From: Bacillus salipaludis
Lineage (GTDB): Bacteria > Bacillota > Bacilli > Bacillales_B > DSM-18226
Reading direction: 5' to 3'
Length of the DNA stretch: 64,000 nucleotides
Assembly (NCBI RefSeq): GCF_004358205.1
Contig: NZ_SMYO01000007.1
Location: 1 to 64,000 of the forward strand
In this document: positions 18,158 to 25,787 of the stretch, piece by piece
Numbering within the stretch: the first letter of the stretch is position 1
How the letters are laid out: each line of letters starts with the position of its first letter
The notes under the pieces: generated by a model
Database searches by the model: none
Told to the model about the DNA's origin: nothing
Seen by the model: the letters and a program-made list of their open reading frames with translations, nothing else
Program-made: the position numbers and the translations under genes

Positions 18158-19108
18158 TTAGACAATTTCCTCTATCTCTACTTGCTTCTCTGTTGCCTCT
18201 TCCATTTTTAAGAGTTCCTTAAAGGACAAAATAGCCACTTCAACCTGGTCATTATAGGGTTCTTTTGTTGTTAACAATTGAAGCCATAAACCAGGGAGAC
18301 CTAAATACTTTAATACAGGAATATCTCTAAGCTTATTGGTAAGCTGTAAGACTTCAAAGGCAATCCCAAGCACAACTGGAATTAATGCCAGCCGGTCAAC
18401 AATACGTAACCATAAAGGCGAAGTAGGGACAAGCATATAAACAAATACCCCAACAATAACCGTAAACAAGATAAAACTGCTGCCACAACGGTAATGAAGC
18501 CGGGAATGTGCTTGCACATTTTCCACCGTTAGTTCCGCTCCGGATTCGAAGGTATTGATTACTTTATGCTCAGCACCATGATATTGAAACACCCTTTTAA
18601 TCAAAGGTGTAAGGGAAACAAAATAAATATAGCAAAGTAATAAGATTAGCTTAAAAAAGCCTTCAACAAGCACCTGTGCAAAATCGGATGGGAAAATGGT
18701 TCTGGTTAATTCGGCAAGGAAGACAGGGATTAACGTAAAAGCAAATTTCCCAAACAAAAAGGAAATAACCCCAATTACAGCGACCCCCAGGTACATACTA
18801 AGCTTCGAACCTTCTTTTTCTTTTATTGTATGATCATCTTTTGGGTCCACATCAAATCTTTCTGTTGAAAAATTTAAATGTTTGGAACCATTTGCACTAG
18901 CTTCAATGATGGCAATGATTCCACGGAGAAATGGAATCTTTTTAAGATTTGCCAATTGAGGGTTTACCTTCCGAGGTAAACGGAAATATTCAACAGAATG
19001 GTCCTTTCTGCGAATGGCGGTAACATAATGATGCTTTCCGCCGAACATAACGCCTTCGACAACCGCTTGGCCGCCGTAAACTGGTTTTTGAGTTTTAGAC
19101 ATGTACAT
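18158..19108 (-). CDS. yqhQ: YqhQ, DUF1385 integral membrane protein
   Basis: The roughly 316-residue protein has the DUF1385 signature: PVYGGQAVVEGVMFGG near the N-terminus, a QYHGAEHK motif after the second membrane region, and HSRLHYRCGSSF. About four to five membrane segments are visible (about 113-135, 150-185, 220-240). The family role is unknown; the conserved HxxEHK is suggestive of metal binding. Among several in-frame starts I chose the ATG at 19108, eight bases after TAAGG; another ATG follows two codons later and one lies at 19135. Confidence 0.85.
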   Translation of the reverse strand: MYMSKTQKPVYGGQAVVEGVMFGGKHHYVTAIRRKDHSVEYFRLPRKVNPQLANLKKIPFLRGIIAIIEASANGSKHLNFSTERFDVDPKDDHTIKEKEGSKLSMYLGVAVIGVISFLFGKFAFTLIPVFLAELTRTIFPSDFAQVLVEGFFKLILLLCYIYFVSLTPLIKRVFQYHGAEHKVINTFESGAELTVENVQAHSRLHYRCGSSFILFTVIVGVFVYMLVPTSPLWLRIVDRLALIPVVLGIAFEVLQLTNKLRDIPVLKYLGLPGLWLQLLTTKEPYNDQVEVAILSFKELLKMEEATEKQVEIEEIV

Positions 19109-19349
19109 TACACCAACCTTAACAAAGTTGCACATTAGCAGAAAGTAAATCTGTATGTACTTAAATTTATTCTACTAGAAAAAAGAAAAAACCTCTATTG
19201 ATGTAATAATTTTTCCATTTAAATTAAAAAAATTTTTATATGCAAGGGAATGAAATCCGAAGGACATAATAAAAAGTAATAACATGATGGGAGCATACTC
19301 AGAAAAACTCAGTATATCCATTTGATAAAGATAAAAGGAGGTCTATTCC

Positions 19350-19847
19350 ATGGAAAACGATCGTAAGGAAAAAACGTATCCAAAACCAATGTCTTTCCCA
19401 ATGATGGTTTTTTGGACAGGGCTAATTGGGGGACTTTTTTGGAGTACAATCGGCTGGTTAGCTTACTATTTTAACTTTACGGAGATTCGCCCAAATATCC
19501 TTCTAGAGCCTTGGGCCCTTGGCAGTTGGAAATACGGTTGGATTGGAACGCTAATCTCCATACTATTACTTGGCTGCATTTCCGTTGTAGCCGCATTTAT
19601 TTATTATGCTGCTTTAAGAAAGTTTACCGGCTTTTGGGTTGGACTAGGTTACGGGGTTGTTTTATTTTTATTGGTATTCTTTGTATTAAATCCGCTTTTT
19701 CCAAGTATGGATTCAATTGTTGACTTAAACAGAGATACCTTGATTTCTTCTGTTTGTTTATATATCGTATATGGAATTTTCATAGGATATTCCATTAATT
19801 ATGAGTACCAAAATACCGAAATGAAGCGAAAAGAGACAGCCAGTTAA
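19350..19847 (+). CDS. yqhR: YqhR-family membrane protein
   Basis: The 165-residue protein has four predicted membrane segments (about 18-40, 63-85, 95-112 and 130-148) and soluble charged ends. It matches YqhR by position between yqhQ and yqhT and by its pattern of Trp-rich helices (WSTIGWLAYYF). It has no known function. AAAAGGAGG precedes the ATG. In B. subtilis yqhS (aroQ) follows; that gene is absent here. Confidence 0.85.
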   Translation: MENDRKEKTYPKPMSFPMMVFWTGLIGGLFWSTIGWLAYYFNFTEIRPNILLEPWALGSWKYGWIGTLISILLLGCISVVAAFIYYAALRKFTGFWVGLGYGVVLFLLVFFVLNPLFPSMDSIVDLNRDTLISSVCLYIVYGIFIGYSINYEYQNTEMKRKETAS

Positions 19848-19950
19848 TCATCATGATTAGGCGTATTTAATCTATTATGATAAAATAATTTTGTTGTGCA
19901 ACCCAAGTACATAGTTCTAAAACTGCCTTTTAAAAGGAGAGTAGAAACCC

Positions 19951-21012
19951 ATGGTGAAATTAGAGAAATTAAGAGAAAGTTTTGCGGCAAACGGGATTGA
20001 GGGAATACTGATTACAAGCCCATATAACCGCCGATATGTTTCAAACTTTACCGGAACAGCAGGAGTCGTTTTAATAAGTTCTGAAAAAGCATTATTTATA
20101 ACTGATTTTCGCTATATTGAGCAAGCTTCAAAGCAATGTCAAGGATTCGAAATTATTAAATTTTCAACTACGATTCCAGAGGAAGTGGCGAAACAGGCCA
20201 AACAGCTTGGAATCAACAAGCTCGGTTTTGAAGCGGACTATTTAACTTTTTCTGAATTTAAATCATATGAGAAAGAAATTGAAGGGGAGCTGCTGCCGGT
20301 TTCAGGGGTAATTGAAAAATTACGCTTGATTAAGACGGATGCAGAGATTAAGATATTAAAGGAAGCAGCAGATATTGCTGATGCTGCGTTTAAACATATT
20401 TTAGATTTTATTCGCCCCGGGAAGACTGAGCTTGAGGTAGCGAATGAATTAGAGTTCTTTATGAGAAGGGCCGGAGCAACGTCTTCTTCATTTGATACAA
20501 TTGTAGCTTCAGGGAAGCGCTCTGCACTTCCACATGGTGTAGCAAGTGATAAAGTAATTGAAACTGGGGATTTTGTTACCCTTGATTATGGTGCATATTA
20601 TAAAGGGTATGTATCCGATATCACAAGGACAGTAGCAGTGGGACAGCCGGATGAAAAGCTTAAGAATATTTATGAGATTGTTCTGGATGCGCAGCTCAAA
20701 GGAATGGAAGGCATTAAACCTGGGATGACAGGTAAAGAAGCTGACGCGTTAACGAGAGACTACATAACAGAAAAAGGATTCGGTGAATATTTTGGACATT
20801 CAACCGGCCATGGAATTGGTCTTGAAGTTCATGAAGGTCCTGCTCTTTCATTTCGTTCTGACCTTGTTTTAGAACCAGGAATGGTGGTTACATGTGAGCC
20901 GGGAATTTATATTCCAGGTCTTGGCGGCGTCCGAATCGAAGATGACACATTGGTCACGAAGACTGGTAATGAAGCTCTGACTCACTCAACAAAAGATCTA
21001 ATTATTTTGTAA
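19951..21012 (+). CDS. yqhT: YqhT, Xaa-Pro aminopeptidase (M24B)
   Basis: This 353-residue metallopeptidase removes N-terminal residues ahead of proline. It has an N-terminal creatinase-like domain (1-130) and a pita-bread catalytic domain. The dinuclear metal ligands are visible: LDYGAYY (Asp), SDITRT (Asp), [14 protein letters not shown] (His), CEPGIYIPG (Glu) and VRIEDD (Glu). It is cytosolic. It is immediately upstream of efp (22 nt), as in many Firmicutes; EF-P and a Pro-specific peptidase both deal with proline-rich sequences. Confidence 0.94.
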   Translation: MVKLEKLRESFAANGIEGILITSPYNRRYVSNFTGTAGVVLISSEKALFITDFRYIEQASKQCQGFEIIKFSTTIPEEVAKQAKQLGINKLGFEADYLTFSEFKSYEKEIEGELLPVSGVIEKLRLIKTDAEIKILKEAADIADAAFKHILDFIRPGKTELEVANELEFFMRRAGATSSSFDTIVASGKRSALPHGVASDKVIETGDFVTLDYGAYYKGYVSDITRTVAVGQPDEKLKNIYEIVLDAQLKGMEGIKPGMTGKEADALTRDYITEKGFGEYFGHSTGHGIGLEVHEGPALSFRSDLVLEPGMVVTCEPGIYIPGLGGVRIEDDTLVTKTGNEALTHSTKDLIIL

Positions 21013-21034
21013 TGTATATAGGAGGATTTATTGC

Positions 21035-21592
21035 ATGATTTCTGTTAACGATTTTAAAACAGGCTTAACGATTGAAGTGGATGGCGGTATTTGGCGCGTC
21101 ATTGACTTCCAACACGTAAAACCAGGTAAGGGTGCAGCTTTTGTTCGTTCCAAGCTGCGTAATCTTCGTAACGGAGCCATACAAGAAAAAACGTTCCGTG
21201 CCGGTGAGAAAGTTGAAAAGGCCCAAATTGATAACCGCAAAATGCAGTACCTTTATGCAAGCGGAGATCAACATATATTTATGGATATGGAATCTTACGA
21301 GCAAGTTGAGCTTCCGGCAACTAGCATTGAGTATGAATTAAAGTTTTTGAAAGAAAATATGGAAGTTCACATTATGATGTTTAATTATGAAACCCTTGGA
21401 GTGGAATTGCCAAACACAGTTGAACTTGAAGTTACTGATACAGAGCCTGGAATTAAGGGTGATACTGCTTCAGGCGGTACAAAACCAGCAACACTTGAAA
21501 CTGGTTTAATTGTTCAAGTCCCATTCTTTATAAACCAAGGTGACAAGCTAATCATCAATACTACAGAAGCATCATACGTATCAAGAGCATAA
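21035..21592 (+). CDS. efp: Elongation factor P
   Basis: EF-P rescues ribosomes stalled at polyproline motifs. The 185-residue protein has the three-domain beta structure and ends in a typical OB-fold tail ([17 protein letters not shown]). K32 in VKPGKGAAF is the tip lysine; in Bacillus this lysine is modified with 5-aminopentanol. GGAGG precedes the ATG. The transcription unit ends at the terminator at 21602. In B. subtilis the spoIIIA operon follows efp; here about 12 kb of other genes intervenes. Confidence 0.97.
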   Translation: MISVNDFKTGLTIEVDGGIWRVIDFQHVKPGKGAAFVRSKLRNLRNGAIQEKTFRAGEKVEKAQIDNRKMQYLYASGDQHIFMDMESYEQVELPATSIEYELKFLKENMEVHIMMFNYETLGVELPNTVELEVTDTEPGIKGDTASGGTKPATLETGLIVQVPFFINQGDKLIINTTEASYVSRA

Positions 21593-21601
21593 TTTATTTT
21601 T

Positions 21602-21642
21602 AAAAGCCTTAGAGCGGTTCAGCCGTTCTAGGGCTTTTTTTC
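21602..21642 (+). terminator. Terminator after efp
   Basis: AAAAGCCTTAGAGCGG pairs with CCGTTCTAGGGCTTTT over a short loop and is followed by more T residues. Confidence 0.9.
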
Positions 21643-21822
21643 TTTTCCTTCGAAAAGGCCCATATTTGAAAAGTTTGTGAAATATAAAGGGATAAGTTTT
21701 GAACAATTTATTAAACTCATTCTTTATCACTAGTGTGGACATGGCTTGAAGAATAAAATGGAGTTGTATAACGAGGAGCATTTTAGTGTGTTAATTTGCC
21801 TTTTTAGATTAGGGGGAGTCCA

Positions 21823-22497
21823 ATGGATAAAATCAAAATTCTTATAGCTGATGATTATCATTTGTTTATCCGCGGCATGGAAAGTATTCTTTCTGAAGAT
21901 GCATCTCTTCAAATCGTCGGGAAAGCATACAACGGCAAACAAGCCTATGAAATGGCTGTAGAACGCAAACCCGACGTGATTTTATTAGATATGAATATGC
22001 CTATTATGAATGGTCTTCAATCCTTAAAAATGATTGTAGGGGAATTGAAGGATGTAAAAGTTTTAATGTTGACGCTGAATGATCGGGAAGAATTATTAGT
22101 TGAAGCGCTAAAATCAGGTGCTAAGGGATATTTATTAAAAGATTTACTTCCTAATGAATTGCTGACATTTGTACATATGGTGCATAGAGGAGAAAACATT
22201 ATTACGGGACAACTGGCTGGGAAAATCATTGAAAACAGCTCGAAGCGGGCAATAAATGGTAAAAATCAAGTAGAATTTATTTTTACTAAAAAGGATGTTT
22301 TGACTAAACGAGAGAAGGAAATTTTGTTCCATGTAATGAAAGGCCAGACCAATCGTGAAATAGGTCAAGCATTGCTTATTTCAGAAAATACCGTAAAAAA
22401 TCATTTGAGAAATATTATGGAAAAGCTTCACATGAATAATCGTGTCCAAGCAGCTGCCTATGCATTCCAGGAAGGCTGGCTGCAAAAAGGGTCATGA
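21823..22497 (+). CDS. Orphan NarL/LuxR-type response regulator
   Basis: The 224-residue protein has a receiver domain (1-120) with acidic pocket D10/D11, phospho-acceptor D56 in VILLDMNMP and conserved K105 region (GYLLKDL), followed by a LuxR/NarL HTH (about 158-215: LTKREKEILFHVMKGQTNREI then SENTVKNHLRNIMEKL). No histidine kinase gene is adjacent on either side. It opens the block that holds the cytochrome and Ccm genes, so a role in controlling them is plausible but only inferred. A GGGGGA ribosome site precedes the ATG. Confidence 0.9.
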   Translation: MDKIKILIADDYHLFIRGMESILSEDASLQIVGKAYNGKQAYEMAVERKPDVILLDMNMPIMNGLQSLKMIVGELKDVKVLMLTLNDREELLVEALKSGAKGYLLKDLLPNELLTFVHMVHRGENIITGQLAGKIIENSSKRAINGKNQVEFIFTKKDVLTKREKEILFHVMKGQTNREIGQALLISENTVKNHLRNIMEKLHMNNRVQAAAYAFQEGWLQKGS

Positions 22498-22630
22498 CCA
22501 GCTGAACTAATGACTACAAAAATAATTAAAACCATAAAACTTCACTAAATAGTAAGAATTAAGGGACGTTTGCAAAAAATGTTTTGCTAAAATGAACATG
22601 AAATTAGGTTTAGGAAGGAGGGAATTGAAA

Positions 22631-23074
22631 ATGAAGCGAATTGGCTATTTATTTTTGATGGGTATAATAATTGCATTTATTGCTGCCGGATGCAGTTCAA
22701 ACCAAGCGAACACACAATTTGATAAAAAAAATGCTCCTTTACCGGATTATGTTCTAAACTCTTCCGCAAAAATAAAAGAAACCTATGTAATGGCCTCGAA
22801 CTATCCAAAGGTATTGGCACAGGTTCCGTGTTTTTGCGGCTGTGGTACGGACGGGCATGATAGTAATTTAAGTTGTTATATTGATAAATTCGATTCAAAT
22901 ATGAAAGTAGAACAATGGGATTCGATGAGTATATCGTGAGACATTTGTATCAATATCGCCCGGGAGGCGGTACAAATGCATCTGGATGGTAAAAATCCAA
23001 AGGAAATTTATCGATTAATTAATGAAAAATATAAAGAATATGGGGATCCAACATCCACACCTGAACCAAAGTAG
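22631..23074 (+). CDS. PCYCGC-type lipoprotein, candidate selenoprotein (in-frame UGA at 22937-22939)
   Basis: Read through the UGA, the frame gives 147 residues ending at TAG 23072-23074. It has a lipoprotein signal with lipobox IAAG-C21, the Cys-rich motif PCFCGCG (C67, C69, C71) followed by DGH and C82, then WDSMSIS-U103-DIC106-INIA. After the UGA the frame stays coding-like (REAVQMHLDGKNPKEIYRLI) for 44 codons. This matches the PCYCGC lipoprotein family, where I recall a Cys at the UGA position, making a UxxC redox pair here. A SECIS-like hairpin follows the UGA. Without selenocysteine insertion the product would stop at residue 102. The alternative is a nonsense-mutated pseudogene. It lies 9 nt upstream of the diheme cytochrome gene. 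Start ATG 22631 follows GGAGGG; an upstream ATG at 22592 is less well placed. Confidence 0.72.
22942..22978 (+). promoter_or_regulatory. Candidate bacterial SECIS hairpin just 3' of the UGA
   Basis: Two nt after the UGA, CATTTGTA (22942-22949) is perfectly complementary to TACAAATG (22971-22978). Inside it, UCGCC (22956-22960) pairs with GGCGG (22966-22970) around the loop CGGGA. The loop begins 21 nt after the UGA and has G at its second position, both within the usual bacterial SECIS range. A six-base bulge lies on the 5' side only. The fold was drawn by hand; no energy was computed. Confidence 0.6.
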
Positions 23075-23083
23075 GGATAGCCT

Positions 23084-23737
23084 TTGAAGAAATTATTCGT
23101 TGGAGTTTTTGCTTTGATTTTAATTGCTGCTGCTTTCCTTGGAAAGGGCGTTATTCCTGTTCATAAGGACACCAAAGCGATTGCAGCAGGTGAAAAAATA
23201 TATCGTCAGCATTGTCTTGCCTGTCACGGACAAACTGGTAAGGGTGAAGGCACAAAGGTCGGGACAGCCATTAATAATCAGCAATTCTTAGGTACGGTGA
23301 CAAATCGAGATCTATATGAGTATGTGAAATCTGGTAGGAATGGGACAGATATGCCTGCCTACAGAACAATTTTGTCCGAAAAAGATCTAAACCAACTCGT
23401 TACCTTTATCCGAAGTTGGCAAACCGACCAAATTAAATTTGCTGCGCCAAAAACTATCTCTGGAAATATCGAGAGGGGAGAGAAACAATATAATCTGTAT
23501 TGTCTTAATTGTCATGGAGAGGCAGGCACGGGAAAATTAAAAATGGGGACAGCTCTTTCAAATCCACAATATTTAAAATTCACTTCCAATAAGCAAATTT
23601 GGATTAGTACGGCTTATGGCCGTGAAGGCACCCGCATGGGTCCATCCTTAAAAGGGCTAGACGGGGTACGGCAATTAAAAAAGGAAGATATTATGGATAT
23701 TGTTTCCTATATTCGGTCATTAGAAAAGAAAAAGTAG
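23084..23737 (+). CDS. Membrane-anchored diheme cytochrome c
   Basis: The 217-residue protein has an N-terminal signal/anchor (FVGVFALILIAAAFLG) and two class I cytochrome c domains. Heme 1 is bound by C44-LA-C47-H48 with Met90 (GTDMPAY) as likely axial ligand; heme 2 by C140-LN-C143-H144 with Met185 (GTRMGPS). It would carry electrons on the outer face of the membrane. It starts at TTG 23084 behind TAGGGAT, 9 nt after the PCYCGC gene, and is followed at about 500 nt by a System I heme-attachment operon that may mature it. No partner oxidase or reductase is in view. Confidence 0.9.
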   Translation: MKKLFVGVFALILIAAAFLGKGVIPVHKDTKAIAAGEKIYRQHCLACHGQTGKGEGTKVGTAINNQQFLGTVTNRDLYEYVKSGRNGTDMPAYRTILSEKDLNQLVTFIRSWQTDQIKFAAPKTISGNIERGEKQYNLYCLNCHGEAGTGKLKMGTALSNPQYLKFTSNKQIWISTAYGREGTRMGPSLKGLDGVRQLKKEDIMDIVSYIRSLEKKK

Positions 23738-23766
23738 AAATCTGAATCAACTGGATTCAGATCAGA

Positions 23767-23801
23767 TTGTCGAGAAAGGGTATATTTCTCGGCAATTTTT
23801 T
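23767..23801 (+). terminator. Terminator after the diheme cytochrome gene
   Basis: TTGTCGAGAAA pairs with TTTCTCGGCAA across a short loop, followed by TTTTTT. This probably ends the PCYCGC-cytochrome unit, so the ccm operon is transcribed separately. Confidence 0.85.
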
Positions 23802-23856
23802 ATTATGCCTGAATCTAAACTACCTCTTTTTCATTAAATATTTATACTGCTAATTG

Positions 23857-23930
23857 GTCTGTTGATTTCCTCCCCGGCACGCCCGCGGAAAGCGAAGCGC
23901 CTGGAGCGGAAATCAACGGACCTGTTAAAA
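23857..23930. repeat. Short copy of a dispersed GC-rich repeat (GTTGATT...AATCAAC)
   Basis: The inverted ends GTCTGTTGATTTCC and GGAAATCAACGGAC enclose a core with CGCGGAAAGCGA and CCTGGAGCGGAAATCAAC. The core matches the right half of the full-length element at 53508-53680. Its GC content is well above the flanks. Confidence 0.75.
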
Positions 23931-24020
23931 AGCATATATATTAATAATTTTAAAATAAATTAACGGTGAATTGTTAAAAGAATAAAATAAAGGCTATCGG
24001 AAGATTTTCGACATTCTGAC

Positions 24021-24046
24021 CTGAATCAATTGGATTCAGTTTTTTT
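24021..24046 (+). terminator. Hairpin plus T-run in the ccm upstream region
   Basis: CTGAATCAATTGGATTCAG is a perfect palindrome followed by seven T residues. It lies about 195 nt before the ccm operon start. It may be a second terminator or a leader attenuator. Confidence 0.55.
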
Positions 24047-24240
24047 GTATTCTCATTTCATTACATGTGAAAATTTTGTGTTGTTTTTTTGTCAAAAACA
24101 GGGCGATTTTCCTCGTTTAACAAAATGTTCAAGAGTGAATCAACCATCGAGTGCTAATACGGATTATATTTATTCCGAAGAGGGCTATGGTGGAAAATAG
24201 TACTTTCTGGTGATGAGTTTTCCAATTAAGGGGGATCTAA

Positions 24241-25296
24241 ATGCTAAAAAAGAAATTTGTCCTATTCATTCTTGCCTCATTTTTATCCAGCTTTTGTTTA
24301 CAAAAAGCAAGTGCAGAAATGGAATATAAGGCAGAAAAATTTCCGTTTAAAGAAATGCAAATTCAGGTAATGCCGGAGTTTGATTACCCGGAGGATTGGC
24401 CAAAAGACACTCCATCCTTACTAGTAGGTCAATACGGAACGATTACTAATAAAAGCGGACAAGATTTTAACGGTAAAGTTGAAATTCCTGTGCCTGCAAA
24501 GGAAAAAAACTTTCAGGCCTATTTAGTGGCAGAATTTCCTGATGTAAATAAGCCAGAGATTCAGCGGCCATATGATGTTGATCAAGAAAAAGGCATCGTT
24601 ACCTGGAAACCGAAAAATCCAATTAAAAATAACCAAACCTATCGATTTGTCATCGAATATTACACAAATTCAATAAAAGTTGCAGATAAAAAAAGTTTTA
24701 CATACGAATTAAAAAATACTGCAGAAATTAAGCAGCTCGACGTAATTTTTTATGCACCAATGAAAGCAAAAGAAATTCAAATGAATCCTAAACCACAAAA
24801 TACTGAAAAAAGTGAGTATGGAGAAGACCTTTTCTACTACCAATACAAAAACGTTAAATCTGGAGATTTAATGAAATATTCGTTCTCTTATAAGAAATCT
24901 GGATCTGAATCAACAATGGCTGCCATGAATAAACAGCAAGCTCCAAAAGATGAAAACCATAAAGGGGTTAGCAGTGGTACTTCAACCGATCAAGTGCTCA
25001 ATAACAGTACAAGCACTGAGAGTACAACCCCAAAACCGATTATCGGGGTTGGCGGTGCTTCTATAATCGGATTAGCAATTATCATTGCAGGTGCTTTTGT
25101 ATATATGGGATTCAAAGGGAGATCGCAAATAGAAGCAAAGGGAGCAACTAAAAATAAACAGCAACAATCAAAACAAACCGTAAAAAAAGATAGTATGTCT
25201 GCACATGCAGAACAAAAAAAGGAGCTTCGCAAAAAGCTATTGATTGGAAAAATTGATCAAGAGACATACGACGAACAAATGAAAAAATTAATTTGA
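24241..25296 (+). CDS. Exported single-pass protein heading the ccm operon, function unknown
   Basis: The 351-residue protein has a signal peptide (to about residue 25), an ectodomain of about 200 residues with alternating beta-like segments, a low-complexity Ser/Thr linker (about 221-265), a membrane helix (about 268-290), and a basic cytoplasmic tail ending GKIDQETYDEQMKKLI. The tail resembles short oligomerisation (SHOCT-like) motifs. No Cys pair or heme motif is present. It begins the operon 13 nt before ccmE and has the same layout as the protein at 28656-29648. I do not recognise the family. Confidence 0.8.
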   Translation: MLKKKFVLFILASFLSSFCLQKASAEMEYKAEKFPFKEMQIQVMPEFDYPEDWPKDTPSLLVGQYGTITNKSGQDFNGKVEIPVPAKEKNFQAYLVAEFPDVNKPEIQRPYDVDQEKGIVTWKPKNPIKNNQTYRFVIEYYTNSIKVADKKSFTYELKNTAEIKQLDVIFYAPMKAKEIQMNPKPQNTEKSEYGEDLFYYQYKNVKSGDLMKYSFSYKKSGSESTMAAMNKQQAPKDENHKGVSSGTSTDQVLNNSTSTESTTPKPIIGVGGASIIGLAIIIAGAFVYMGFKGRSQIEAKGATKNKQQQSKQTVKKDSMSAHAEQKKELRKKLLIGKIDQETYDEQMKKLI

Positions 25297-25309
25297 AGGG
25301 GTGATGGGA

Positions 25310-25762
25310 ATGAAGAAAAACACACTCGTATTGCTTGGAGGCTTTGTAATTGCAGGGGCGATTATTTTTCTCTTAATGGCCGCAACGCCGGGGTCAAGCG
25401 GGATTGAATTAACGATGAAACAATTACTTGCAACACAGGACCAACATAATGATGATTTTGTCACCGTCGAAGGCTTATTACAGGAAAAAACCATTCAATG
25501 GAATCCTGACAAAATTGAATTGAAGTTTGATTTAAAAGATAACGAAGGTAATACGCTTCATGTCATCCATAACGGACCAAAACCGGATAATTTCACTCAA
25601 GGAGTCATTGTCATTCTCCAAGGGTCACCGACAACAAAGGACCATTTTAAAGCTGAATCGGTAAAAACGCGATGCCCATCTAAATATGAGGGAAAAGATA
25701 TGAAAAACTATGATCCTAAAAAACACGCAAAAATGTTAAATAAGCCACCAAAAGAAAACTAA
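25310..25762 (+). CDS. ccmE: CcmE, heme chaperone of System I, Cys (CxxxY) type
   Basis: CcmE binds heme covalently outside the membrane and passes it to the CcmF ligase. The 150-residue protein has an N-terminal membrane anchor (5-25) and an OB-fold domain. The heme-binding motif is C122-PSK-Y126 (CxxxY) in place of the common HxxxY. This Cys variant is known from archaea, Desulfovibrio and some other bacteria. The C-terminal tail is Lys/Pro rich. The ATG at 25310 follows AAGGGGTG; upstream GTG/ATG codons at 25301 and 25304 are possible alternatives. Confidence 0.88.
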   Translation: MKKNTLVLLGGFVIAGAIIFLLMAATPGSSGIELTMKQLLATQDQHNDDFVTVEGLLQEKTIQWNPDKIELKFDLKDNEGNTLHVIHNGPKPDNFTQGVIVILQGSPTTKDHFKAESVKTRCPSKYEGKDMKNYDPKKHAKMLNKPPKEN

Positions 25763-25787
25763 GAGAGAGACATAAGAAGGTGACAAA

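Larger units (their letters stand above)
23738..24240. other. 503-nt intergenic region between cytochrome c and ccm operon
   Basis: The region holds two near-identical hairpins, CTGAATCAACTGGATTCAG at 23742-23760 and CTGAATCAATTGGATTCAG at 24021-24039, the second followed by a T-run. It also has a terminator at 23767-23801 and a repeat at 23857-23930. The last 190 nt are AT-rich and must hold the ccm promoter, but I cannot choose a convincing -35/-10 pair. No ORF with coding character is seen. Confidence 0.7.

Noticed and set aside
22592..22939. Simple 102-residue lipoprotein ending at UGA
   Set aside because: The frame continues with intact, family-like coding for 44 codons and a SECIS-like hairpin follows, so the UGA is probably not the true end. 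Kept as a caveat, not as the main reading.
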